A stretch of DNA of 32,217 nt from an uncultured Erysipelotrichaceae bacterium (GCA_902772915.1 CACYCE010000005.1:1-32217), one strand, 5' to 3'; shown: positions 24,384 to 32,206, counted from the first letter of the stretch. The notes: generated by a model not told the origin, from the sequence alone. Translations and numbers: made by a program.

Positions 24384-25616
24384 TTAGATATCCTCCTTGA
24401 TTTTCTTAACTATTTCTTCAACATCTCTATTACCGTCAATAATTACGTCACTAGCTTTAACATAGAGATTGTAACGTTCCTCATATCTCTTTTTTAATTC
24501 TTCTCTAGATGAAGATAAAGGGCGAGAAGAAGTAGGTATTAAATTCTGTAAAGAGCGATCTAAGAAATACAATTTACCATTTTGTTTGAGGTTCAGGATA
24601 TTTTCTTCTCTAAGAATTACACCTCCTCCGGTAGAAATAATTCTATTGTTTAATCTTGAAACTTCCTTAATTAAGATAGATTCTTTCTCTCTAAAATTAG
24701 ATTCTCCATATTTAGAGATATAATCTCCAGGATGTAATTCATATCTCTGTGCAAACAATTGATCTAAATCGATAAATTCTTTTTTTATTGACTTACTTAA
24801 AGCTTCCCCTATAGTGGTTTTACCTGAACTAGGCATACCTATTAAAACAACATTTTGCTTTTCTTTAAGAATTCTTTGATATTCTTCTTCTATTAGTTTT
24901 TCATCTAATTTCACATCTAAGAATTTCTCTATGGCGTAGAAGGCTTGAGCGACTAACATATATAATCCTCCTACAGCCTTAACACCTTTACTTAAAGCTC
25001 TATTCACCAAATTAGTTTTAATAGGATTATAAATAACATCTATAACTCCTTTTAACGAAGTGAATTTATCTAAATGAATCAATTCGCCTTCATTATTAGG
25101 AAACATTCCTACAGGGGTAGAATTAAAAATAATTTCAATTTCTGGAGCGATAGAATCTAATTCATCGTAAGTATAAGTATTTTCTTTTTTTAAACGAGAA
25201 GCGAAATATATATTTTTCGCTCCTAATTTTTTTACTGTATAAGAGATGGTTTTACTAGTTCCTCCCGTTCCTAAAATCAAGATAGTTTTATCCTTGATTT
25301 CAATATTAAATCTCTCAATTAAAGCCTGTAAACCTAACGTATCAGTATTATATCCATAAAGGATACCTTCTCTATTAACTACAGTATTACACGCTCTAAT
25401 TTCTTTTACTTCTGGAGAGATAAAATTTAGATATTCCATCACTTTTTCTTTATAAGGAATAGTAATGTTTATTCCTTTAAAATCTTTCCTTTTTAAAAAT
25501 GAAGAAAAGCCCTCGTCATCTAATTCTATTAACGAGTATGGATATTTACCTAAAGAAGAGTGGATTTCACTAGAATAAGAATGCCCTAGTTTTTTCCCTA
25601 GCAATCCGTAGTTCAT
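24384..25616 (-). CDS. aroE: Bifunctional shikimate dehydrogenase/shikimate kinase (AroE-AroK fusion)
   Basis: The single 410-residue chain carries two consecutive enzymes. AroE covers about 1-248: NITIPYKE with catalytic Lys56, YNTD with Asp92, NADP loop GTGGTSKT at about 116-123, and FNSTPVGM. AroK covers about 254-410: P-loop GMPSSGKT at 260-267, DLD at 283-285, the FREKE shikimate site, STGGGV at about 328-333, and the lid SRPL. Both active sites look intact. A short charged linker (EEEYQRILKEKQ) joins them. The fusion couples steps that are separated only by shikimate. It starts 1 base after the TGA of aroC. Confidence 0.93.
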   Translation of the reverse strand: MNYGLLGKKLGHSYSSEIHSSLGKYPYSLIELDDEGFSSFLKRKDFKGINITIPYKEKVMEYLNFISPEVKEIRACNTVVNREGILYGYNTDTLGLQALIERFNIEIKDKTILILGTGGTSKTISYTVKKLGAKNIYFASRLKKENTYTYDELDSIAPEIEIIFNSTPVGMFPNNEGELIHLDKFTSLKGVIDVIYNPIKTNLVNRALSKGVKAVGGLYMLVAQAFYAIEKFLDVKLDEKLIEEEYQRILKEKQNVVLIGMPSSGKTTIGEALSKSIKKEFIDLDQLFAQRYELHPGDYISKYGESNFREKESILIKEVSRLNNRIISTGGGVILREENILNLKQNGKLYFLDRSLQNLIPTSSRPLSSSREELKKRYEERYNLYVKASDVIIDGNRDVEEIVKKIKEDI

Positions 25617-25617
25617 C

Positions 25618-26730
25618 TCAATCTAATCTTTCTTTTAAAAAGACATCACTTCCGTATTTAACTTCTAATAAATCCGCTATGACAATAGCAACCAATGTTC
25701 TAATAACTATATTGATTCTTCTGATAATAGCAGGATCATGTCTACCTATTAATTCAATAGAAGCATTTTGGTTAGTTTTAATATTGATAGTATCTAATTT
25801 CTTAGCGATAGAAGCGGTAGGGCGAATAGCTAAATTAAAAATTACAGGCATGCCGTTAGATATTCCCCCATTAATCCCACCATTTCTATTGGTGGAAGTA
25901 ACTACTTTACCATCTTCATTGTAGAAAGAATCGATAGTCTCACTTCCTCTTTTAGAAGCCATCTTAAATCCTTCTCCAAATTCGATACCTTTAACTCCTC
26001 CTATGCCAAATACAGCTTTGGAAATTTCTGATTCTAAAGAAGAGAACCAGGGTTCACCTAAACCTACAGGTAAATTAGTTATAGCAACTTGAATGATTCC
26101 TCCTACAGAATCTAAATCTTTTCTAGCTATTTCGATCTCTTTTTCCATCTTTAATTGAACGTCATCTAAGACGGGGAAAGACAATTTATTTAAATAATCA
26201 ATTTCTCTTTCTACATCTTTAGAAGAAATAGAAAAATCTCTATCTTCAACCTTTCCACATTGTTTAATGTGAGTTCCAATTTTTATATTAAATTTCTCTA
26301 GAGCGTTTAAAGGAATACTTCCTAAGCCTACTATAGGAGCAGTAATTCTCCCAGAGAAATGTCCCCCACCTCTATAATCTTGGAAGGAGTGGTATTTATT
26401 TTCTGCGACATAATCGATATGAGAAGGGCGAGCCAAATCTTTAGTCTTATCATAATCAGAAGAACGAACGTTATTATTAGAAATAAGAATAGTAATAGGT
26501 TGACCAGTAGTATAAGAATTAAAAACACCAGAGATGATTTGATAATCATCTTTTTCAATTCTAGAAGTCTCATTATTTGAAGAAGGTCTTCTCTTACCTA
26601 AGCATTCTTTTAAGAATTCTTCATCAACTTTAATACCTGGAGTAAACCCATCTAAAGTCGCACCTATATATTCACCATGACTCTCACCAAATAAAGTCAA
26701 AACTAAATTGTTACCTATTGAATTACGCAT
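25618..26730 (-). CDS. aroC: Chorismate synthase
   Basis: This FMN-dependent enzyme eliminates phosphate from EPSP to give chorismate. It has 370 residues. The N-terminus FGESHGEYIGATLDG, then KRRPSSN, RGGGHFSGR and GGINGGISNGMPV are all family blocks with the active-site histidines. It overlaps the end of aroB by 8 bases. It ends in TGA, the one UGA stop I verified here, which shows that UGA is not a tryptophan codon. Confidence 0.95.
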   Translation of the reverse strand: MRNSIGNNLVLTLFGESHGEYIGATLDGFTPGIKVDEEFLKECLGKRRPSSNNETSRIEKDDYQIISGVFNSYTTGQPITILISNNNVRSSDYDKTKDLARPSHIDYVAENKYHSFQDYRGGGHFSGRITAPIVGLGSIPLNALEKFNIKIGTHIKQCGKVEDRDFSISSKDVEREIDYLNKLSFPVLDDVQLKMEKEIEIARKDLDSVGGIIQVAITNLPVGLGEPWFSSLESEISKAVFGIGGVKGIEFGEGFKMASKRGSETIDSFYNEDGKVVTSTNRNGGINGGISNGMPVIFNLAIRPTASIAKKLDTINIKTNQNASIELIGRHDPAIIRRINIVIRTLVAIVIADLLEVKYGSDVFLKERLD

Positions 26731-27739
26731 TTAAATTCTCCTTATCTAAGATTTCTTTCAAGGAATCTAAAGAGATATTTTCAATCCTATATTTCCCTAT
26801 TTGATCGACAAAAACGACATTAATAGTATTACCTCTAGTTTTTTTATCGTGCTTTATATATTTAAAAATTTCCTCTTTATCTAATTCAATTTCGGTAGGT
26901 AAATTATATTTTTTTAAAATAGAGATTATTCTTTGCTTAACTTCTTTAGAAGAAAAATAAAGCATTCCTAAACCCACGCATTCTCCGTGGAGTAATTTCA
27001 TATCTGAAGATGACTCTATAGCATGACCTATAGTATGGCCGAAATTTAAAATTTGTCTTAAACCTTGTTCTTTAGTATCTTTCTCCACAACTTCCTTTTT
27101 TACACTTAAGGCTCTAAATATCACTTCATCGATTACTTTAAATAAATGACCTTTATTGTTATCGATTAAATCTACCAACTTAGGATCGCTAGTAATACCC
27201 ATTTTTAAAGCTTCGACCAAACCGGAATAGAACTGTCTTGCTGATAAGGTTTTTAAAGTCGAAGTATCAATCAAAACACATTTAGGTTGATAGAAGGTTC
27301 CAATGATATTTTTATAAGTCAAAAAATCAACAGCAGTCTTTCCCCCTATAGAAGAATCAACTTGGGAAAGTAAAGTTGTAGGGCAATTGTAAAAATCTAT
27401 TCCTCTCATGTAAGTAGAAGCGACAAATCCCCCTAGATCTCCTACTACTCCTCCCCCTACTGCAACTATACAATCAGAGCGAGTAAATTCATTTTCAACC
27501 AAGACTTTCATAACTTGTAAATAAGAATCGATATTTTTAGATTGCTCACCTTGATCAATAACAAAAGTTACAGCTTCTTTGCATTGTTGCTTAATAGCTT
27601 CTGAATAAACAATAGGAACTCCTGAATCAGAGAGAATTAAAACTTTTCGATCCAAATTAAAATAGGAGGAAGCTTTCTTTAAGATTCCATTTTCAATAAT
27701 TACTTGATACTTATTTTGAACGTTGACATCTAAAATCAT
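26723..27739 (-). CDS. aroB: 3-dehydroquinate synthase
   Basis: The enzyme converts DAHP to 3-dehydroquinate with NAD and a divalent metal. It has 338 residues. Visible are DQGEQSKN, VAVGGGVVGDLGGFVASTYMRG (NAD site), PTTLLSQVDSSIGGKTAVD and the metal ligands in LNFGHTIGHAIES and HGECV. It starts 1 base after pheA and overlaps aroC. Confidence 0.95.
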   Translation of the reverse strand: MILDVNVQNKYQVIIENGILKKASSYFNLDRKVLILSDSGVPIVYSEAIKQQCKEAVTFVIDQGEQSKNIDSYLQVMKVLVENEFTRSDCIVAVGGGVVGDLGGFVASTYMRGIDFYNCPTTLLSQVDSSIGGKTAVDFLTYKNIIGTFYQPKCVLIDTSTLKTLSARQFYSGLVEALKMGITSDPKLVDLIDNNKGHLFKVIDEVIFRALSVKKEVVEKDTKEQGLRQILNFGHTIGHAIESSSDMKLLHGECVGLGMLYFSSKEVKQRIISILKKYNLPTEIELDKEEIFKYIKHDKKTRGNTINVVFVDQIGKYRIENISLDSLKEILDKENLNA

Positions 27740-27740
27740 A

Positions 27741-28832
27741 TTACTTCAATAGAGAGTAACTACCAACAACCTTAAATTTATCGCAGAAGCTACTCAATTC
27801 TCCTATCATTTGTCTACCTTCATCAGAATTGATATTACCTTCAATTTCAATGAAGAAATAATAATTCCAAATCAATTCTTTACTAGGGCGAGAACGTAAA
27901 TTACGCATATTGAAATTATGCACTCCTATAATATCTAGAACCTTCGCTAAAGAACCAGAGGAATTAGAAACCGTAAAAACGATGATGAAGTTTTCACCCA
28001 TCTTTGAAGAAGGGTCAACTTGTCTAGGACTTCTAGAAAAAAGGCCAAATCTAGTAGTGTTATTTCTAGAAGTGTTGATATTATCTGCTAGAACATCTAA
28101 AGAATAGATTTCTCCATTAGCTCTATTAGCAATTACTCCTACATCTTTATAACCTTTTTCTTTAAGTTCTTTACAAGCTAGAGCGGTATTGACATATTCT
28201 CTTCTTTGGAAACCTTTAGAGGAGATATATTCATCACATTGAGCAAGAGCTTGAGGATGAGACATGACAGTTTTAACATCCTCTAATTTAACGCCTTTAT
28301 TAACTAACAAAGCGTGATTGATATCCAATTCAATAATTCTATTGATGTATAAAGAGCCGTTGAAAATTAAATCCATTACTTCGCCAACATCTCCAGCGTA
28401 AGAATTTTCAATAGGAAGCACGCAAAGATCTACTTCGCCATTTTCGACTTTCTTATAAGCTGAAGAAAAAGAAGAACAAGGTACTAAATTAGGTGTTTGA
28501 CAAACTTCTCTAGCAGCTAAATAAGCGTAAGCTCCCTTTTCACCACAGTAAGCGACTTTAACACCATCGATAATTTTATTTTGATAATCTTTAGAGACTT
28601 TTAGAATGGATTTAAAAAATTCTACGTAGTAGTCTTTAGTTTCTTCATCAGTAATTAAATCCATATTTTTTTGAATTAATTCCGCTTCTCTTTTTAAATC
28701 TAAAACCGGAAGTCCTTTTTCTTTTTTGTAATAGGCTACCTTTTTAGATTCTTTCATTCTCTTTTGAAATAAATCCGCCATCTGTTTATCAATAGCGGCG
28801 ATATTACTACGAATCTTTTTCAAATCATCCAT
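27741..28832 (-). CDS. pheA: Bifunctional chorismate mutase/prephenate dehydratase (P-protein)
   Basis: The protein converts chorismate to prephenate and then to phenylpyruvate. It has 363 residues in three parts. An AroQ-type chorismate mutase (about 1-90) contains RSNIAAIDKQMADLFQKRM and KREAELI. The dehydratase (about 93-275) has VAYCGEKGAYAY and the conserved NTARFG-like stretch as NNTTRFG. A C-terminal ACT domain (about 285-360) has NLRSRPSK in place of the usual ESRP, so phenylalanine feedback is likely. It is the first gene of the operon; prephenate from its mutase also feeds TyrA. Confidence 0.94.
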   Translation of the reverse strand: MDDLKKIRSNIAAIDKQMADLFQKRMKESKKVAYYKKEKGLPVLDLKREAELIQKNMDLITDEETKDYYVEFFKSILKVSKDYQNKIIDGVKVAYCGEKGAYAYLAAREVCQTPNLVPCSSFSSAYKKVENGEVDLCVLPIENSYAGDVGEVMDLIFNGSLYINRIIELDINHALLVNKGVKLEDVKTVMSHPQALAQCDEYISSKGFQRREYVNTALACKELKEKGYKDVGVIANRANGEIYSLDVLADNINTSRNNTTRFGLFSRSPRQVDPSSKMGENFIIVFTVSNSSGSLAKVLDIIGVHNFNMRNLRSRPSKELIWNYYFFIEIEGNINSDEGRQMIGELSSFCDKFKVVGSYSLLK

Positions 28833-28892
28833 AATAAAACTCTCTTTTTCATTCAGTATTTAGAATATATTACCATATTTATAATATTAACT

Positions 28893-28920
28893 AGTATCCA
28901 TATAGAGGTTATAAAGTCAA
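28893..28920 (-). promoter_or_regulatory. Probable promoter of the aro operon
   Basis: On the minus strand TTGACT (28915-28920, five of six) is followed after 16 bases by GATACT (28893-28898, four of six), or after 17 by ATACTA. The -35 box overlaps the U-tract of the terminator at 28919-28950. The pheA ATG is about 60 bases downstream with AAAGAGAG before it. I see no T-box motif or aromatic-rich leader peptide in that leader. Confidence 0.5.
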
Positions 28921-29000
28921 AATAAAAGCGAGCCCGGAAAGGAGGCTCGCCCCTTGTTGCGGCACTCTGCCAAGTACCTATTCAAACTCGCTTTTTTGCG
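28919..29000 (-). ncRNA. Candidate structured RNA ending in a rho-independent terminator
   Basis: On the minus strand the order is: a CGC-A6-GCG hairpin (28989-29000), a GGCA/TGCC hairpin with a GAG loop (28961-28971), and then the terminator stem GCGAGCC/GGCTCGC (28928-28950, nine-base loop) followed by TTTTATTTT. The segment AAAAGCGAG at 28987-28995 (minus strand) can also pair with the terminator's 3' arm and tail, so two folds compete. No promoter or known RNA family is recognisable, and the 5' end is unknown. It is either a short separate RNA or an attenuated leader upstream of pheA. Confidence 0.45.
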
Positions 29001-29018
29001 AAGATGAATCGAATTTAG

Positions 29019-29048
29019 AATGTGCACAAAAACTGATATTAATGTGCA
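29019..29048. repeat. Direct repeat AATGTGCA with 22-bp period
   Basis: AATGTGCA occurs at 29019-29026 and 29041-29048. The copies are 22 bp apart start to start (two helical turns), and the first is part of the palindrome TGTGCACA. The position between divergent genes fits a cooperative regulator site, but eight-base repeats can arise by chance. Confidence 0.3.
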
Positions 29049-29156
29049 GATAATATAGTATTTATTTTTTTCGCTAAGTTTAGATAAACCGCAAGTTATG
29101 AGACAATTTTATTAATAAAACTTTTAAAATTCAACAAAATCTAAAAACAAATTTAT

Positions 29157-29170
29157 TGAAACCGCTTACT
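29157..29170. promoter_or_regulatory. LacI/CcpA-type operator (cre-like) upstream of GH28
   Basis: TGAAACCGCTTACT matches the cre consensus TGWAANCGNTNWCA at 13 of 14 positions, with the central CG. It lies about 50 bp upstream of the GH28 -10 box. CcpA or a pectin-sensing LacI-family regulator such as KdgR would be expected to bind such a site. No regulator gene is in the window. Confidence 0.6.
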
Positions 29171-29215
29171 TATTATTTTTTAGTGTGCTGATAACAAGTT
29201 GTATATACATAACAA

Positions 29216-29224
29216 TGTTATAAT
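29216..29224 (+). promoter_or_regulatory. Extended -10 promoter of GH28
   Basis: TGTTATAAT at 29216-29224 is a perfect extended -10. The first base of the ATG at 29232 is 8 bases beyond it, so the transcript would start at about the start codon. There is no -35 match. Confidence 0.6.
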
Positions 29225-29231
29225 TGGTAAC

Positions 29232-30743
29232 ATGAAAATAATAACTATCACATCTAGAAGCATCACTATAGAACTTGATAATTCCAAGCCTTACTTTTCA
29301 CCTTCTCCTTTTAAAATCTATTTAAATGGAGAATTATTAAGAGAAGAAAATAAAAATGTCTTCTCTATTTTTGACCTTAGCCCTCATACTTCTTACAAAA
29401 TTAAAATTAACAATGAAGAAATAGAAGTGACGACTAATTCCGAATCTAATCTTATAAAACTATCTTCATTTAACCCCTACAAAGATGGTATTCACGATGA
29501 TACTTGTAAAATTCAAGCTGCGATTTTATGTGCAGTAGAAAATTCTACAGTCTATATTGAAGAAGGAACATATTTAATCACTTCTTTGTTCATGAAAAGT
29601 GGAGTGACTCTCTATTTAGAAAAAGGAGCTAAATTAATAGCTTCTACAAATAGAAATGATTACCCTGTTCTACCTGGAGAATTAAACACGTATTCATTAG
29701 GCTGCTATGAAGGAACTGAGACTGAACAATTCGCTTCTATTATCAATTTTATCAATGTTAATAATTCCTCTTTAATTGGTGAAGGTGAAATTGATTGCCA
29801 AGCAGAAAAAGCTGATTGGTATATCAATCACAGAGTTAAGAGAATCGCTTGGAGAGGGCACGGTATCTACACCAACAGATCTAAAAACATCTTAGTATGT
29901 GGGATTTATTTACATTCAACTCCCGCTTGGGCGGTCCATCCTTTCTTGAGTGAAGAATTAACTTTCTTAAATATGAAGATAGTTAACGAACCTAAGATGC
30001 CTACAACTGACGGAATTGATCCTGACACTTGTAATAACGTAGTAATTAAAGGATGTGAATTTGATGTAGGAGATGATTGTATCGCTATAAAAAGCGGTAC
30101 GCTTCCTCTAGCTAAAAAATATCGTTTACCATGCAAAAACATAGTTATTTCTAACAACTTAATGAATCAAGGTCACGGTGGAGTAGTCTTTGGAAGTGAA
30201 TCTAGTGGTGGAATTGAAAATGTCAATGTAAATAAATGCTTATTCGTCTCCACTGACAGAGGTTTAAGAATTAAAACTAGAAGAGGTAGAGGCCACATAG
30301 GTATTATTAACAACATTTCTTTTACCAATATAGAAATGCGTAAAGTCAAAACACCCTTTGTAGTAAACATGTACTATAACATGGGTCCTAGCGATGGTCA
30401 TAGCGAATATGTCTACACCACTAAAGAACTACCATTTGATGAAAGAACTCCAGTTATAGGTAAATTTAAATTTTCAAATATGAAATGCTACGATGTCGAA
30501 TACGCTTGTGGTGTTTTCTTAGGCTTAAAAGAATCTCCTATAGAAGAAATTGAATTTAACAATGTAGAATTTGATTGTAATCCCAGCTGTGAAGAAGGGT
30601 TCCCTGTCATGATTGAGCACAATATTAAAATGAAGAATATCGGTTTGTATTGTTTAAATGTTAAAAGCATTAAAACAAACAATGTGATTTTCAATAATAT
30701 TAAAGGTGATAAGATATTTATCGCTAAAGGAGATGATGAATAA
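29232..30743 (+). CDS. Glycoside hydrolase family 28 (polygalacturonase-like), cytoplasmic
   Basis: The enzyme is expected to hydrolyse galacturonides from pectin. From the ATG at 29232 it has 503 residues; an upstream TTG at 29199 would place the -10 box inside the gene. A fibronectin-III-like domain (about 1-75) precedes the right-handed beta-helix. Catalytic motifs are TDGIDPD (about 259-265), GDDCIAIKSG (about 281-290), GHGGVVFGSE (about 314-323) and RGLRIKTRRGRGG-like RIK (about 343-352), all intact. There is no signal peptide, so it probably acts inside the cell on imported oligogalacturonides, as an exo-enzyme. Its stop overlaps the start of the transporter gene (TAATG). Confidence 0.9.
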   Translation: MKIITITSRSITIELDNSKPYFSPSPFKIYLNGELLREENKNVFSIFDLSPHTSYKIKINNEEIEVTTNSESNLIKLSSFNPYKDGIHDDTCKIQAAILCAVENSTVYIEEGTYLITSLFMKSGVTLYLEKGAKLIASTNRNDYPVLPGELNTYSLGCYEGTETEQFASIINFINVNNSSLIGEGEIDCQAEKADWYINHRVKRIAWRGHGIYTNRSKNILVCGIYLHSTPAWAVHPFLSEELTFLNMKIVNEPKMPTTDGIDPDTCNNVVIKGCEFDVGDDCIAIKSGTLPLAKKYRLPCKNIVISNNLMNQGHGGVVFGSESSGGIENVNVNKCLFVSTDRGLRIKTRRGRGHIGIINNISFTNIEMRKVKTPFVVNMYYNMGPSDGHSEYVYTTKELPFDERTPVIGKFKFSNMKCYDVEYACGVFLGLKESPIEEIEFNNVEFDCNPSCEEGFPVMIEHNIKMKNIGLYCLNVKSIKTNNVIFNNIKGDKIFIAKGDDE

Positions 30744-31783
30744 TGAATGAACTAGCTTTTACAAGTAATGCCGTTCTTCCTATTATCTTATGTATAGTCG
30801 TAGGATATGTCTTAAAGATATTGAAATTGTTCCCCGATAATTTCTGGGGAGCCTTAAATAAATTGTGCTTTAGATGTTTCTTACCAGTTCTCTTATTTAA
30901 GAACATCTACGATATTAAAGATATCACCTCAATTGGAAATTACTGGCAAGTTATAGTTTTTGCCGCTGTAGCTATAATCGCTATCTTCTGCATAGGTTTA
31001 TTAGTGGTAATCTTAACAATCAAAGATGATAAGCAAAAAGGTGTGGTCTTACAATGTATATTCAGATCTAATTACGCTATCATCGGTTTAGGTTTAGTTG
31101 AATTATTGTCAGTAAGTTTACCTGCTGATGTTGCCTCTACAGCTAAAGGTGTAGGAGCTTTATTATCTGCTATCTCTATTCCTATTTTTAATATTTTGGC
31201 AGTCATTTCTCTATCAGTATTTGTTAAAGGTGAAGACAACAAGAAAATTTCAGTTAAAGAAATTTTATTAAAGATTATTAAAAATCCTTTAATTATAGGT
31301 GTCTTTACAGGTGTTGCAGTCTTAGCTTTAAGAATGGCAATCCCTGTAGATTCTTCCTCTAACCCCGTCTTCACATTGAGATATTTCACAAATTACGGTA
31401 CTAACGACACTTTCATTTATACCGCTATCAAATATCTTGCTAACGCCACCACTCCTTGTGCTTTAATTGCTCTAGGTGGAGCATTTACTTTTTCCGCTGT
31501 TGCCAAACTCAAATGGCAAATCATAATCGGTACTGCCTTTAGAACCGCTTTAGTTCCTACAGCTTGCTTATTGGTAGCATATTTCTTAGGCTTTAGAAAT
31601 GTTGAATTCCCTGCCTTAATTGCTCTATTTGGTACCCCAGTAGCAGTATCATCCGCTCCTATGGCTTCAGAAATGAAAAACGATTCTGAACTAGCCGGTC
31701 AGTTAGTGGTCTGGACTAGCTTAATTTCAGCGTTTACTCTATTTGCTATAATCTTAATTTGTTCAAATGTTGGAATATTTTAA
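30743..31783 (+). CDS. AEC family (auxin efflux carrier/malate permease-like) transporter
   Basis: The 346-residue protein has about ten membrane helices. The N-terminal NAVLPIILCIVVGYVLKILKLFP and NKLCFRCFLPVLLFKNIY, and the C-terminal half with TPCALIALGGAF and GTPVAVSSAPMASEM, are typical of the AEC family. The two halves show the family's inverted repeat. Members carry organic acids such as malate or other anions. Translational coupling to GH28 suggests it moves a uronate-related acid or a catabolic product; this is inference, since AEC proteins are not known to me as pectin importers. Confidence 0.88.
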   Translation: MNELAFTSNAVLPIILCIVVGYVLKILKLFPDNFWGALNKLCFRCFLPVLLFKNIYDIKDITSIGNYWQVIVFAAVAIIAIFCIGLLVVILTIKDDKQKGVVLQCIFRSNYAIIGLGLVELLSVSLPADVASTAKGVGALLSAISIPIFNILAVISLSVFVKGEDNKKISVKEILLKIIKNPLIIGVFTGVAVLALRMAIPVDSSSNPVFTLRYFTNYGTNDTFIYTAIKYLANATTPCALIALGGAFTFSAVAKLKWQIIIGTAFRTALVPTACLLVAYFLGFRNVEFPALIALFGTPVAVSSAPMASEMKNDSELAGQLVVWTSLISAFTLFAIILICSNVGIF

Positions 31784-31788
31784 TCGTA

Positions 31789-31817
31789 TTTAAATTTTAA
31801 AAATAATAATTTATAAT
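31789..31817 (+). promoter_or_regulatory. Promoter of the TM2-domain gene
   Basis: TTTAAA (31789-31794), exactly 17 bases, then TATAAT (31812-31817). The ATG at 31845 is preceded by TAGGAG, a clear ribosome binding site. It starts 6 bases after the stop of the AEC gene, with no terminator between. Confidence 0.55.
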
Positions 31818-31844
31818 TTATTAGTATTGTAGGAGTTAAAGATT

Positions 31845-32090
31845 ATGAACGAAGAAAAAATCGATTGGCTATTAATTCTAGTTATCTTCTTTGGAGGATG
31901 GTTGGGTTTAGATAAATTCTACGCCTTAAAAGCTAAAGGCTGGAAATTGTTCCTTATTAAATTCCTCGCTAACACCATAGGTATTGGTGAATTGTGGAAC
32001 ATCTTAGACTTAGTCATGGCTTTTGTTAAGAAATACCAAGCAGATCCTCGCGATTACTTAGATTTATTCGAAAAAAAACAATCTTATTAA
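31845..32090 (+). CDS. TM2-domain protein
   Basis: The 81-residue protein has two membrane helices (about 8-22 and 37-62) joined by GGWLGLDKFYALKAKGWKL and GIGELWNILDLVMAF. That is the TM2 domain, with its conserved G..G.d.FY.g....g..kl loop and the W-x-x-x-D segment of helix 2. The function of bacterial TM2 proteins is unclear. TAGGAG is 9 bases before the ATG; own promoter and terminator make it monocistronic, possibly with read-through from the AEC gene. Confidence 0.9.
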   Translation: MNEEKIDWLLILVIFFGGWLGLDKFYALKAKGWKLFLIKFLANTIGIGELWNILDLVMAFVKKYQADPRDYLDLFEKKQSY

Positions 32091-32095
32091 AAAAT

Positions 32096-32135
32096 AAAGC
32101 GCTGAATTGAATTGAGAATCAATGTTCAGCGCTTT
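32096..32135 (+). terminator. Terminator of the TM2-domain gene
   Basis: AAAGCGCTGAA (32096-32106) pairs perfectly with TTCAGCGCTTT (32125-32135). The 18-base loop can form a smaller inner TGA/TCA stem. TTTTCTT follows. It begins 5 bases after the stop codon. Confidence 0.85.
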
Positions 32136-32144
32136 TCTTATGAT

Positions 32145-32179
32145 AAAACTAAGAGGTAACATAAATACTTCTTAGTTTT
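32145..32179. terminator. Second, bidirectional terminator-like hairpin
   Basis: AAAACTAAGA (32145-32154) and TCTTAGTTTT (32170-32179) form a 10-bp stem with a 15-base loop. T-tracts lie at the 3' end on both strands. It may back up the preceding terminator or end a transcript entering from the right. Confidence 0.6.
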
Positions 32180-32197
32180 TTATTATATATAACAATA

Positions 32198-32206
32198 TGT
32201 TACAAT
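32198..32206 (+). promoter_or_regulatory. Extended -10 promoter of a gene beyond the window
   Basis: TGTTACAAT (TGn plus TACAAT) lies 4 bases before an ATG at 32211, whose frame runs off the window after two codons. The layout resembles the GH28 promoter (AACAAT upstream, no ribosome binding site). Confidence 0.4.

Noticed and set aside
1085-28832. Mycoplasma-type code (UGA = Trp)
   Set aside because: aroC ends in TGA followed one base later by the aroE start, and no in-frame UGA is needed inside the recognised proteins.
28924-28995. Possible 4.5S/SRP RNA on the + strand (CCGGAAAGG-like loop)
   Set aside because: The apical motif differs from GGUCCGGAAGGAAGCAGC, the internal-loop bases are absent and the flanks do not pair as in SRP RNA. 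The opposite strand has the clear terminator.
28925-29198. T-box riboswitch upstream of pheA
   Set aside because: The stretch GGCAGAGTGCCGC on the minus strand lacks the UGGN and ACCGCG of a T-box. No stem I with AG bulge or specifier loop is evident.
29199-29231. TTG at 29199 as the start of GH28
   Set aside because: It would add 11 residues (MYIHNNVIIGN) unlike the family, with no ribosome binding site, and would put the TGTTATAAT promoter inside the coding region.
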